From NCBI GenBank assembly GCA_021793575.1, contig JAJYSM010000015.1, positions 1 through 56,719 on the forward strand: 56,719 bases of DNA. The letters are read 5' to 3'. This DNA comes from Pseudomonadota bacterium (GTDB lineage: Bacteria; Pseudomonadota; Gammaproteobacteria; Xanthomonadales; Rhodanobacteraceae). Numbering within the stretch: the first letter of the stretch is position 1; each line of letters starts with the position of its first letter. The translations under genes and the position numbers were made by a program. Below the pieces are notes generated by a model that was not told where the DNA came from, searched no databases, and worked only from the letters and a program-made list of their open reading frames with translations. Below are positions 45,277 to 52,623 of the stretch, piece after piece.

Positions 45277-46158
45277 TCAGCGAGACCGCGCCCCGATCGC
45301 CGCCAGCAGCTGCAGATTCAACGCATGCTGCTGCGTCTGCCAGCCGACCAGCTGGGCGGGATCGATCGCCGGCTGTTCGTCCATCGCGGAGAGTCGGCGC
45401 TTCCACCAGCTCTGGTACTGGTAGTGCGAGACCTCGCCGTTGATGTCGCTGCCGATCAGGCCGTGACGCAGGCTGGCGATCAGCGCCAGCGCATGTTCGG
45501 TCAGCAGCTGCCCTTGATCCCAGTTGGTGTGCGCCACTTCCGCTGCAAACACGTCCTTGTCGATGCTGAGGTAGCTGGGTGCAGTCTGCGCGCGCTGCAA
45601 TTCGACGAACGCGTCGACCAGTGCCGCCGGCGTGTCGAAGCCGCGGAACGCGTGCCCCAGGCCGAGCCGGCGCGCCCAGCCGGTGTCCACGCCGATGTTC
45701 CAGTAGGTCAGCCGGCCGCGCAGCAGCGGGGTGAGGTAGTTCTCCCACGCATGGCCGCCGCCGATGTCGGCCGAGGTGATGCCCAGCACATGTACGTGGC
45801 TGACCATCGGCAACGCAGCTACGCGGCGCACCCACGAGCCGCAGTGCACGCCAAACGGAAAGCGCATGTTGTCGGGGTGGTTGTCCAGCACCACGACCTG
45901 GAATCTTGTGCCCGGTTGCAGCCTGGCGATCAGCGGCCAGCTGAGGTGGTGGAAGTCGCCGCTGCCGGTGAACACGGTGCCGTACTGCGCCGGCAGCAGC
46001 TCGTCCAGCATCGTGCGGAAGCGCCGCAGGGTCGCCAGCGAGCAGCCGAAGCGGATCGACTCCTGCCAGTGTTCCAGCGGCAGCACCAGCCGATCCGGCA
46101 GCGGCCCGACCGAGCGGTCGATGTCCAGCACCACGGGGCGATGCGGCAACTCATTCAT
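45277..46158 (-). CDS. UPF0489/ureohydrolase-like metal hydrolase
   Basis: A 293-residue protein with the metal-site pattern of the arginase/deacetylase superfamily: GSGDFHHLSW (residues 66-75), the DxHxD motif VVVLDNHPDNM (Asp92, His94, Asp96), SYLSIDKDVF (Asp200, Asp202) and GLIGSDINGE near residue 245. This matches the UPF0489 group (C5orf22-like), some of which are now called peptide arginases. A manganese-dependent guanidine or amide hydrolase is expected. It overlaps the upstream GNAT-like gene by 8 bases. With no precursor peptide visible, the substrate may be a small molecule made by the locus. Confidence 0.75.
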   Translation of the reverse strand: MNELPHRPVVLDIDRSVGPLPDRLVLPLEHWQESIRFGCSLATLRRFRTMLDELLPAQYGTVFTGSGDFHHLSWPLIARLQPGTRFQVVVLDNHPDNMRFPFGVHCGSWVRRVAALPMVSHVHVLGITSADIGGGHAWENYLTPLLRGRLTYWNIGVDTGWARRLGLGHAFRGFDTPAALVDAFVELQRAQTAPSYLSIDKDVFAAEVAHTNWDQGQLLTEHALALIASLRHGLIGSDINGEVSHYQYQSWWKRRLSAMDEQPAIDPAQLVGWQTQQHALNLQLLAAIGARSR

Positions 46159-47218
46159 CGGCGGACTCCTGCGCCTGCCATTGGCGATCGCTTTCGAAAT
46201 GCCCGCCGAGCCGGCGCAGCAGCGCGCGCAGCAGCGGGTTGCGCGCATACACCGCGTGGCGAGTGAAAGTCATCCGCGCGCCGAGGAAGGATTTCACTTC
46301 CGGGTCGGTCCAGCCGGCCACGTAATGGCTGAGGCCGCGCTGCCGCGCGTGGTCGAGATTGTGCATCCAGCTGACGAAATACAGGTTGTGCTGGCGCGCC
46401 TGCGGGTAGGCAAAACCCACGTACTTGTCGACCAGCTTGCCGCCGTATTCGTAGCAGAGGTTCCAGCCGATCATCTGCCCGGCGTGGCGATACACGAACA
46501 CCACCCCGCCGCTGTCGGCGTCCTGCAGCAGCGCCTGGAAAAACGCTGCGCTGAGACGGTCGAAGTGGATCTCGCTTTGCGCGTAGACGTTGTCGAACAA
46601 CGCGTAGAACTCGGCCAGCGTGGCCGCGCTGGCGAAACGCGGGTCGCCGGTGCGCACCGTCTCGATCTCCAGCTCGGCGCGCGAACGCAGCTTGCGCCGG
46701 ATGTTCTTGCGCCGCCCCGAAGAGAGCCGCGCCAGATACTCATCGTCCGAGCCGAAGTCGATCGGCACCCACGCCAGCGCCTGGCCTTCCAGCAGCACGT
46801 AGCCCGCCGCCGCGCAGGCGCTGGCGAAGGCGCGCGCGTGGCCGTTGTCGACATCAGTCAGCAGCGGCGAATCCTGCGCGATGTCCTTCACGATCAGCAG
46901 CCGGCATTCGCGTCCGTAGGCGGCCTTCAGCCCCTGCGCCAGCGCGGTCGGCGTGATCGCAGCGGGCAGCGGCGCGTATTCGGACACGGTGGTGCCGGCA
47001 AAGCGCGTGCGCCAGCGCAGCAGGCGACCCCACCAACGGTACAGCGGCAGGCCGGTGACGCGCCGGCGCAGCGCATCGTCGGCGGTGGTCAGCAGATCGA
47101 ACGGCGCGGCGAAGGTCGGCATGCCCTGCGGCGACAGCTCCACGGCAAAGTCCAGCGGCGGCTGCGCCATGAAGTGCGCCAGCAGCGCATCGGGTTCCAG
47201 TTGTGAAATGAAAGGCAT
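46151..47218 (-). CDS. FemAB/GNAT-like acyl- or aminoacyl-transferase (Acetyltransf_6)
   Basis: A 355-residue protein of the peptidogalycan-biosynthesis/Acetyltransf_6 type. The C-terminal GNAT half includes LARLSSGRRKNIRRKLRSRA, EFYALFDNVYAQSEIHFDRL, GVVFVYRHAGQMIGWNLCYE and KLVDKYVGFAYPQARQHNLY, the last being typical of FemAB-like transferases. The ending TRHAVYARNPLLRALLRRLG is basic. Substrates of this family include aminoacyl-tRNA and acyl-ACP or acyl-CoA. Its divergent placement next to an ACP gene makes an acyl-ACP donor attractive. ATG 47218 is used; the frame is open to 47257. Confidence 0.8.
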   Translation of the reverse strand: MPFISQLEPDALLAHFMAQPPLDFAVELSPQGMPTFAAPFDLLTTADDALRRRVTGLPLYRWWGRLLRWRTRFAGTTVSEYAPLPAAITPTALAQGLKAAYGRECRLLIVKDIAQDSPLLTDVDNGHARAFASACAAAGYVLLEGQALAWVPIDFGSDDEYLARLSSGRRKNIRRKLRSRAELEIETVRTGDPRFASAATLAEFYALFDNVYAQSEIHFDRLSAAFFQALLQDADSGGVVFVYRHAGQMIGWNLCYEYGGKLVDKYVGFAYPQARQHNLYFVSWMHNLDHARQRGLSHYVAGWTDPEVKSFLGARMTFTRHAVYARNPLLRALLRRLGGHFESDRQWQAQESADE

Positions 47219-47283
47219 AAGTAAGCGAGTTTGCCTAGACTGGGCGATAGATGACACTGTCGATTGCTGCCAAGGACCTCGCC
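47219..47283. promoter_or_regulatory. Shared promoter region between GNAT-like and ACP genes
   Basis: This 65-base gap separates two divergent starts and must hold both promoters. For the ACP side, TAGACT (47236-47241) is a plausible -10 element with an AAGGA site (47274-47278) before the ATG. For the GNAT side, TTGGCA and TATCGC lie 18 bases apart. GACACTGTC, a 9-base palindrome at 47255-47263, could be an operator. Co-regulation of the two units is implied. Confidence 0.4.
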
Positions 47284-47556
47284 ATGAACGATACGACCGA
47301 ACAACAGGTATTCGAGATCATCGCCAAGCAGGCCAAGATCCCGGTGGAAAACATCAAGCCCGAGTCCACCCTGAAGGATCTGGGGGTGGCGTCGCTGGAA
47401 GCAATCGAGGTGATCTTCGACATCGAGGAGCATTTCAACATCACCTTCCCCGACCAGCAGGGCGCCAACTTCGACACCGACACGGCGCAGAGCTTGGTCG
47501 ATGCGGTGCGCCAGGGGCTGGCCGCCAAGGCCGCCGCGGGCGAAGGATCGAAGTAA
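47284..47556 (+). CDS. Stand-alone acyl carrier protein
   Basis: A 90-residue acidic carrier. The phosphopantetheine serine is Ser37 in LGVASLEAIEVIFDIEEHFN, followed by ITFPDQQGANFDTDTAQSLV. The motif is VASLE rather than the DSLDxVE of housekeeping AcpP, marking it as a dedicated carrier. ATG 47284 follows AAGGA at a good distance; an upstream ATG at 47251 would add 11 residues. The stop overlaps the ketosynthase start (TAATG), so the pair is made together. Confidence 0.92.
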   Translation: MNDTTEQQVFEIIAKQAKIPVENIKPESTLKDLGVASLEAIEVIFDIEEHFNITFPDQQGANFDTDTAQSLVDAVRQGLAAKAAAGEGSK

Positions 47557-48788
47557 TGCGCAACCCCACGATGCGGCGCGTCGCGATCACCGGCATGGGC
47601 GCGATCAGCCCGCTCGGCGTGGGCGCCGAGGCGCTGTGGCAGGGCCTGCGCGAGGGCCGCAGTGCGATCGGCCCGCTGCGCCACCCGGATGCCGGGCGGC
47701 TGCGCGTGAAGATCGCCGCGCAGGTGCCGGCCAATTTCGATCCGGCCGCACAGATCGACGAGCGCACCCTGCCGCTGCTCGACCGCACCTCGGAGTTCGC
47801 GCTGCACGCCGCGCGCGAGGCGATCACGCAGTCCGGGCTGGATTTCAGCCGCAACGAACTGGGCCTGCGCACCGCCGTGATCGTCGGCACCGGCGTCGGC
47901 GGCGAGACCACCCAGGACGAACAGAGCCGACGGCTGTACGCGGACAACGCCACCCGCGTGCACCCGTTGTCCATCGTGCGGTTGATGACGAACGCCTCGG
48001 CAAGCCAGATCAGCATCGCCTGGGGCCTGCGCGGGCCGACCTTCGCGGTCGCCAGCGCCTGCGCCTCGGCCAACCACGCGATCATCCAGGCGGCGCAGAT
48101 GATCCGCTACGGGCTGGCCGATGTGGCGATTGCCGGCGGCACCGAGGCATGTCTGACCTACGGCGCGCTGCGCGCATGGGAAGCGATGCGCGTGCTGGCC
48201 GACGATACCTGCCGCCCGTTCAGCGCCAACCGTCACGGACTGGTGCTCGGCGAGGGCGCCGGCATCTTCGTGCTGGAATCGATGGAGCATGCGCAGGCGC
48301 GCGGCGCGGTGATCTTGGCCGAGCTGGCCGGCACCGGCATGACCGCCGACGCCACCGACATCGTGATGCCCAGCGCCACCGGCGCCGCTGCCGCGATGAC
48401 GCAGGCGCTGGCCGATGCCGGCCTGACCGCGCAGGATGTGGACTACATCAACGCCCACGGCACCGGCACCCAGGCCAACGACGTCACCGAGACGAAGGCC
48501 ATCCGGCTCGCGTTCGGTGCGCATGCCGATCGTCTCGCTGTGTCGTCGACCAAGTCGATGCATGGACATGCGCTGGGCGCCTCCGGCGCGCTGGAGCTGG
48601 TGGCGGTGGTCGGCGCGCTGCGCGACAGCGCGGTGCCGCCGACCGCGAATCTGGATCAGCCCGATCCCGCCTGCGATCTGGACTACGTGCCCAACGTGGC
48701 GCGCGACATGCCGGTGCGCGCCGCGCTGAGCAACTCGTTTGCCTTCGGCGGACTCAACGCGGTGCTGGCTCTGAAGCGCGCACCGTAA
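47556..48788 (+). CDS. Beta-ketoacyl-ACP synthase (FabF-like ketosynthase)
   Basis: A 410-residue KAS II-type condensing enzyme with a complete Cys-His-His triad: Cys169 in AVASACASANHAI, His301 in YINAHGTGTQAND and His338 in SMHGHALGASGALE. The GMGAISPLGVGAEALWQGLR start and the NSFAFGGLNAVL ending are family features. It should extend an acyl chain on the adjoining ACP by malonyl condensation. No ketoreductase, dehydratase, acyltransferase or ligase is nearby, so either the beta-keto product is used directly or housekeeping Fab enzymes finish the cycle. Confidence 0.94.
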   Translation: MRNPTMRRVAITGMGAISPLGVGAEALWQGLREGRSAIGPLRHPDAGRLRVKIAAQVPANFDPAAQIDERTLPLLDRTSEFALHAAREAITQSGLDFSRNELGLRTAVIVGTGVGGETTQDEQSRRLYADNATRVHPLSIVRLMTNASASQISIAWGLRGPTFAVASACASANHAIIQAAQMIRYGLADVAIAGGTEACLTYGALRAWEAMRVLADDTCRPFSANRHGLVLGEGAGIFVLESMEHAQARGAVILAELAGTGMTADATDIVMPSATGAAAAMTQALADAGLTAQDVDYINAHGTGTQANDVTETKAIRLAFGAHADRLAVSSTKSMHGHALGASGALELVAVVGALRDSAVPPTANLDQPDPACDLDYVPNVARDMPVRAALSNSFAFGGLNAVLALKRAP

Positions 48789-48816
48789 AAACGCTGCGCC
48801 CGCAGGAGCGCAACCC

Positions 48817-48890
48817 TGTGGAAGCGGCTTCAGCCGCGATGCTTTTTCCACCAGGATCCGAAAGCATCGCGGCTGAAGCCGCTCCCACAA
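48817..48890. repeat. REP inverted pair (copy 4)
   Basis: TGTGGAAGCGGCTTCAGCCG (48817-48836, with GATGC after) pairs with GCATCGCGGCTGAAGCCGCT (48864-48883, then CCCACA). It lies between the convergent ketosynthase and aminotransferase genes and probably ends both transcripts. Confidence 0.9.
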
Positions 48891-48941
48891 AAAAGTGCGC
48901 GCATACCACCAGGGTGTGCTCGACAGGGGCCGCTTTCAGGA

Positions 48942-50342
48942 TCAGCCCTTCTTGGCCTTGGTCAGCAGCTGGTCGAGCAGACTGATCGCCAGGTCGATTT
49001 CTTCGTGGGTGATGTTGAGCGACGGCGCGAACGTGATCACGTTCTTGTACCAGCCGCCCACGTCCAGCACGAGGCCGATCTTCTTGCCGTTGTGCTCGAG
49101 GTCGCCGGCCAGGCCGATGTCGACCATCGTGTCCAGCAGCGCCTTGTTCGGCGTGAAGCCGTCATCGGTGCAGATCTCGGCGCGCAGGGCGAGACCGAGG
49201 CCGTCGACGTCGCCGATTTCCTTGTGCCGCTTCTGCAGGTCGCGCAGGCCGTCGAGGAAGTGCGCGCCCTTCTCCGGCACGGTGCGCTCGTAGTCGAGCT
49301 CGTAGCCCATCTTGATCACTTCGAGACCGAGCGCGGTGCCCAGCGGATTGGAGTTGAACGTCGAGTGGGTGGAGCCCGGCGGGAAGATCGTGGGGTTGAT
49401 CAGTTCCTCGCGCGCCCACAGCCCGGACAGCGGATTGAGGCCGTTGGTGAGTGCCTTGCCGAATACCACCACGTCCGGCGTCACGCCGAAATGCTCAATT
49501 GACCACAGCTTGCCGGTGCGCCAGAAACCCATCTGGATCTCGTCCACCACCATCAGGATGCCGTACTGGTCGAGCACCTTCTTCAGGTCCTTGAAGAAGT
49601 TCATCGGCGGGATCACGTAGCCGCCGGTGCCCTGGATCGGCTCGATATAGAACGCCGCGTATTCACACTGGTTGGTCTTCGGGTCCCACACGCCGTTGTA
49701 TTCGGTCTCGAACAGGCGCGCGAACTGGTTCACGCAGCTGTCGGAGTATTCCTCCGCCGTCATGCCCTTGGGCCGGCGGAACGGGTACGGGAACGGCAGG
49801 AACATCGCGCGCTCGCCGAAGTGACCGAAGCGGCGGCGGTAGCGGTAACTGGAGGTGATCGCCGAGGCGCCGAGCGTGCGGCCGTGATAGCCGCCCTCGA
49901 AGGCGAACATCAGGCTCTTGCCGTGCTTGTAGTTGCGCACCAGCTTGAGCGAATCCTCGATCGCCTGCGCGCCGCCCACGTTGAAATGCACGCGACCGTC
50001 GAGGCCGAACTTCCTCTTCGCATCCAGCGCCACCGTCTTGGCCAGCTCGATGCGGGTCTGGTGCAGGTACTGGCTGGCGACCTGCGGCAGGCGGTCGATC
50101 TGCTCCTTCAGCACATTGTTGAGGCGCTGGTTGCCGTAGCCGAAGTTGACCGCCGAATACCACATCTGCAGGTCGAGGAACGGCGTGCCGGCCGTGTCGT
50201 ACATGTAGCTGCCTTCGCCGTGGCGAAAGATCTTCGGCGGGTCGACGTAGTGGACGGTGTCGCCAAAGGAGCTGTACTTCGCTTCGTCGGCGAGCAGCTG
50301 CGCGTCGTCGATGAAGCCGGCGGCGGTCTTGTCGATTTTCAT
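48942..50342 (-). CDS. Class III PLP aminotransferase
   Basis: A 466-residue fold-type I aminotransferase. Cofactor motifs are HFNVGGAQAIEDSLKLVRNY, FEGGYHGRTLGASAIT, VVDEIQMGFWRTGK (cofactor Asp) and Lys296 in VVFGKALTNGLNPLSG. Class III enzymes use omega-amines and amino acids such as ornithine, diaminobutyrate or beta-alanine. It may make the amine part of the product of this locus or convert a keto or aldehyde intermediate. The ATG at 50342 fits the family; the frame continues upstream into the phosphatase gene region. Confidence 0.92.
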   Translation of the reverse strand: MKIDKTAAGFIDDAQLLADEAKYSSFGDTVHYVDPPKIFRHGEGSYMYDTAGTPFLDLQMWYSAVNFGYGNQRLNNVLKEQIDRLPQVASQYLHQTRIELAKTVALDAKRKFGLDGRVHFNVGGAQAIEDSLKLVRNYKHGKSLMFAFEGGYHGRTLGASAITSSYRYRRRFGHFGERAMFLPFPYPFRRPKGMTAEEYSDSCVNQFARLFETEYNGVWDPKTNQCEYAAFYIEPIQGTGGYVIPPMNFFKDLKKVLDQYGILMVVDEIQMGFWRTGKLWSIEHFGVTPDVVVFGKALTNGLNPLSGLWAREELINPTIFPPGSTHSTFNSNPLGTALGLEVIKMGYELDYERTVPEKGAHFLDGLRDLQKRHKEIGDVDGLGLALRAEICTDDGFTPNKALLDTMVDIGLAGDLEHNGKKIGLVLDVGGWYKNVITFAPSLNITHEEIDLAISLLDQLLTKAKKG

Positions 50343-50397
50343 GCGGTGATCCGGGGAGGGAAATTGGGGCAGAAGTGAACGATGGAGCTGGCGTGGC

Positions 50398-51120
50398 TCA
50401 AGCGGCGGCCGGCTCGTGATGGCGATGGCTGGCCAGACTGCCGTCGAGCAGCTTCGGCAGGAACTCCAATGCATCCTCGAAACCGGTGATCGGCACGTAG
50501 TCGATGCCGGCGGCGCGGCAATGCTCGATCAGGCGGTGCTTGGCAAACACGAAATCGACGCGGTCGGCGGCGCAGAAATCCGAGGCACCGTCGCCGATCA
50601 GGAGGGTCTTGGTAGCCCCGGCGGCACGCGCCTGCGCCACGCAGGCGCACTTGCAGGTGCCGCTGCGGCAACCTTCGGCCTGGAACGGCGAGGTCAGCTG
50701 CCACTGCTTCGGCGGCTCGGCCGGCGCCAGGTGGTTGGCCGCCAGCGGCAGGTCGTCCAGCCCGTAGCGACCGAGAATCTGGTGGATCGCGTAGTCGAGG
50801 CCGTCGCTGACCACGCGAATCGGCACGTTCAGCGCGCGCGCCTTCGCCACGAAGCCCGGAAACGCGTGATCGATCCACAGCCCGGCCAAGTGCGCGTCCA
50901 GCTGCGGGCGCGTCATCTGCAGCAGATCGACCTGGCCCGACATGCACTCGCGCGAGCCGATGCGACCGGCGCGCCAGTCCTGCTCCAGCACTTCCCAGCC
51001 GGGCCGGCCGAAGCGGTCGAGCAGCGAGTCGATCACGTCCTCGACGGAGATGGTGCCGTCGAAATCACACAGGATGGTCCAGCCGGACGCAGGCATCGGC
51101 AACTCGTTCGTGAGATTCAT
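50398..51120 (-). CDS. HAD-IB phosphatase, SerB/MtnX-like
   Basis: A 240-residue HAD phosphatase. Motif I is ILCDFDGTISVEDVIDSLLD (nucleophile Asp and acid Asp), motif II VPIRVVSDGLDYAI, and motif III with IV LLIGDGASDFCAA. A Cys-rich cap segment (GCRSGTCKCACV) resembles the CxxC-type segment of MtnX-like enzymes. Substrates could be phosphoserine, a phosphorylated ketose or phosphocholine-like compounds. It precedes the class III aminotransferase by 55 bases on the same strand, so they are probably one operon; together they could turn a phosphorylated keto compound into an amino alcohol. Confidence 0.9.
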   Translation of the reverse strand: MNLTNELPMPASGWTILCDFDGTISVEDVIDSLLDRFGRPGWEVLEQDWRAGRIGSRECMSGQVDLLQMTRPQLDAHLAGLWIDHAFPGFVAKARALNVPIRVVSDGLDYAIHQILGRYGLDDLPLAANHLAPAEPPKQWQLTSPFQAEGCRSGTCKCACVAQARAAGATKTLLIGDGASDFCAADRVDFVFAKHRLIEHCRAAGIDYVPITGFEDALEFLPKLLDGSLASHRHHEPAAA

Positions 51121-51236
51121 GCGTGCAAGGTTAGAAAGCCTGTCTTTCGGCCTCCTTTCCCTCTCAGAACGGTGGCTGAGCAAGTCACGCCGCCGCATCA
51201 CACGAAGCACACCGTAAGCCCTTATGCTGCTGCTCC

Positions 51237-52043
51237 ATGAGTTCTCGCCGCACGCCGCCCCGCCCCATCCGCCCACGCTGGCCGCTGCTCTCGATCAGCA
51301 TGGCGGCGTGCCTGCTGTGGGCATCGGCCAGCGCGGCTGCCGAGCGCAGCCCGCTGATGCTGACGGTCGGCGCCGGCGTGCAGCGCCAGGGCACCTGGTT
51401 GGGTGCCAAAGGCATGCGCAGCGAGGCCCTTCCCTACCTCGACGTGGAGTGGGCGAATCACGTCAGCCTGTCCACGGTGGACGGGCTGCAGGTGGATTTC
51501 ATCCATGGCAAGGCCCTGCACGGCGGCATCTACGGCGATTACCAGTGGGGACGTACGCGCGAAGAGCTGGGTGCACTCGGCGGCACCGTCACCGCGCTGC
51601 CGCCGCGCTTCAATCTTGGCGGCTACCTCGAATGGCAGCTCACCGATCAGTTCGACCTCGGCACCGACCTCAGCCACGACATCAACGGCGCCGGCGGCTA
51701 CCTCAGCATCTACGCCGAATGGGACCTGCCCTCCATGGGCGTGGTCGAGCACTCCCTGCAACTGCGCTGGCAGGCGCTGAACAATGCGGCGATGAACCGC
51801 AACTTCGGCCTCAATTCCAGCCAGGCCAGCATGCTCAAGACGGACGCCTGGGACCCCGGCGCCGGCAGCGAGCTGGCCACACTGGAGTACGACGTGTTCG
51901 TGCCCACCAACCTGCACACCGGCCTGGCGCTGGGCCTGGTCTACGGACGCCTGCTCGGCAAGGCCGGCAACAGCCCGCTGGTGACCCGCTTCGGTTCGCG
52001 CCGGCAGCTCTCCGAATCGCTGGCGTTCGTGTATCACCTGTAA
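51237..52043 (+). CDS. MipA/OmpV-like outer-membrane protein
   Basis: A 268-residue exported protein with a twin-Arg-rich start and hydrophobic core LLSISMAACLLWASASAAAE (cleavage near ASAAA). The mature chain alternates polar and hydrophobic residues in beta-strands, with the MipA-type blocks LPYLDVEWANHVSLSTVDGL, GIYGDYQWGRTREELGALGG and SLQLRWQALNNAAMNRNFGL, and a terminal strand LSESLAFVYHL. It should be a small outer-membrane barrel. TATGCT nine bases before the ATG suggests a very short leader. It is divergent from the phosphatase gene. Confidence 0.75.
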   Translation: MSSRRTPPRPIRPRWPLLSISMAACLLWASASAAAERSPLMLTVGAGVQRQGTWLGAKGMRSEALPYLDVEWANHVSLSTVDGLQVDFIHGKALHGGIYGDYQWGRTREELGALGGTVTALPPRFNLGGYLEWQLTDQFDLGTDLSHDINGAGGYLSIYAEWDLPSMGVVEHSLQLRWQALNNAAMNRNFGLNSSQASMLKTDAWDPGAGSELATLEYDVFVPTNLHTGLALGLVYGRLLGKAGNSPLVTRFGSRRQLSESLAFVYHL

Positions 52044-52056
52044 GCGCTGCACGATC

Positions 52057-52087
52057 CGGGCGCCGCTTCAAAAACAAGCGGCGCCCG
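52057..52087 (+). terminator. Strong hairpin after the MipA-like gene
   Basis: A perfect 12-base stem, CGGGCGCCGCTT with AAGCGGCGCCCG, with loop CAAAAAC, beginning 14 bases after the stop codon. No T tract follows, so termination may be only partial. Confidence 0.6.
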
Positions 52088-52188
52088 CAGCCACAGGCTC
52101 GTAATCGATTGACCCGATGCGCACAGCGTGATCGGATCGGCCCGGTCTGTTCGGCCAGTTCCACATCCCGGCGCGAGGGCTGTCGGGC

Positions 52189-52527
52189 TTGACCAGCGCC
52201 AGATCCTGCGGGGTACCTGTGTCCGTGGACAGCACCGCATCGGTCGCTACGAACATCGCGATCCGGGATGCCAACGTGGGGCTCATGGCGGACCATGCAG
52301 ACAGCGAGGCACCCGCCGCGCGGCAGGCTGCCCACTATCGCGCCCTGATTTGCCAGCGCCTGGACGAACAGCAGCTCGCCGAGCTGCGCCCGCACACCCG
52401 GCAGCAGCGCGCCGGGGGCAGCGATCGCTTGCGCCAACAGATCGAAGCGCTGACCTGGCGAGCGGCGGGAGCCAGGTCTCGCGGCAGGCCACGCAAGCTA
52501 CCCATCGCGCCGGGAAAATGGACCTGA
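52189..52527 (+). pseudogene. Remnant of a REP-associated tyrosine transposase (RAYT), C-terminal part
   Basis: The last 65 or so residues of this frame (AHYRALICQRLDEQQLAELR, then HTRQQRAGGSDRLRQQIEAL and the tail GRPRK) look like the C-terminal region of Y1-type RAYT transposases, recognised by the AYRxLF, LGSxRFxxxIE and RGRPRK-like blocks. The catalytic N-terminal HUH domain is missing; the 145 bases between the MipA-like gene and this frame hold none of it, so the gene is truncated. Bases 52517-52605 after it carry an imperfect repeat of GACCTGACCCTTTT type. It is a probable fossil of the enzyme that spread the REP pairs in this window. Confidence 0.6.
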
Positions 52528-52623
52528 CCCTTTTTCGTACCCTTTTCGCCCCAGGTCTTCTTGCTTGAAAAGGGCACTTTGGCCCTGACCCTCTTGAGCT
52601 GAGACTCCGTCCAGCAGCTGGCC

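Noticed and set aside
45277-47218. A RiPP cluster with a peptide arginase
   Set aside because: No small precursor gene with a recognisable leader was found on either strand between 45 and 48 kb, and there is no radical SAM or YcaO enzyme nearby.
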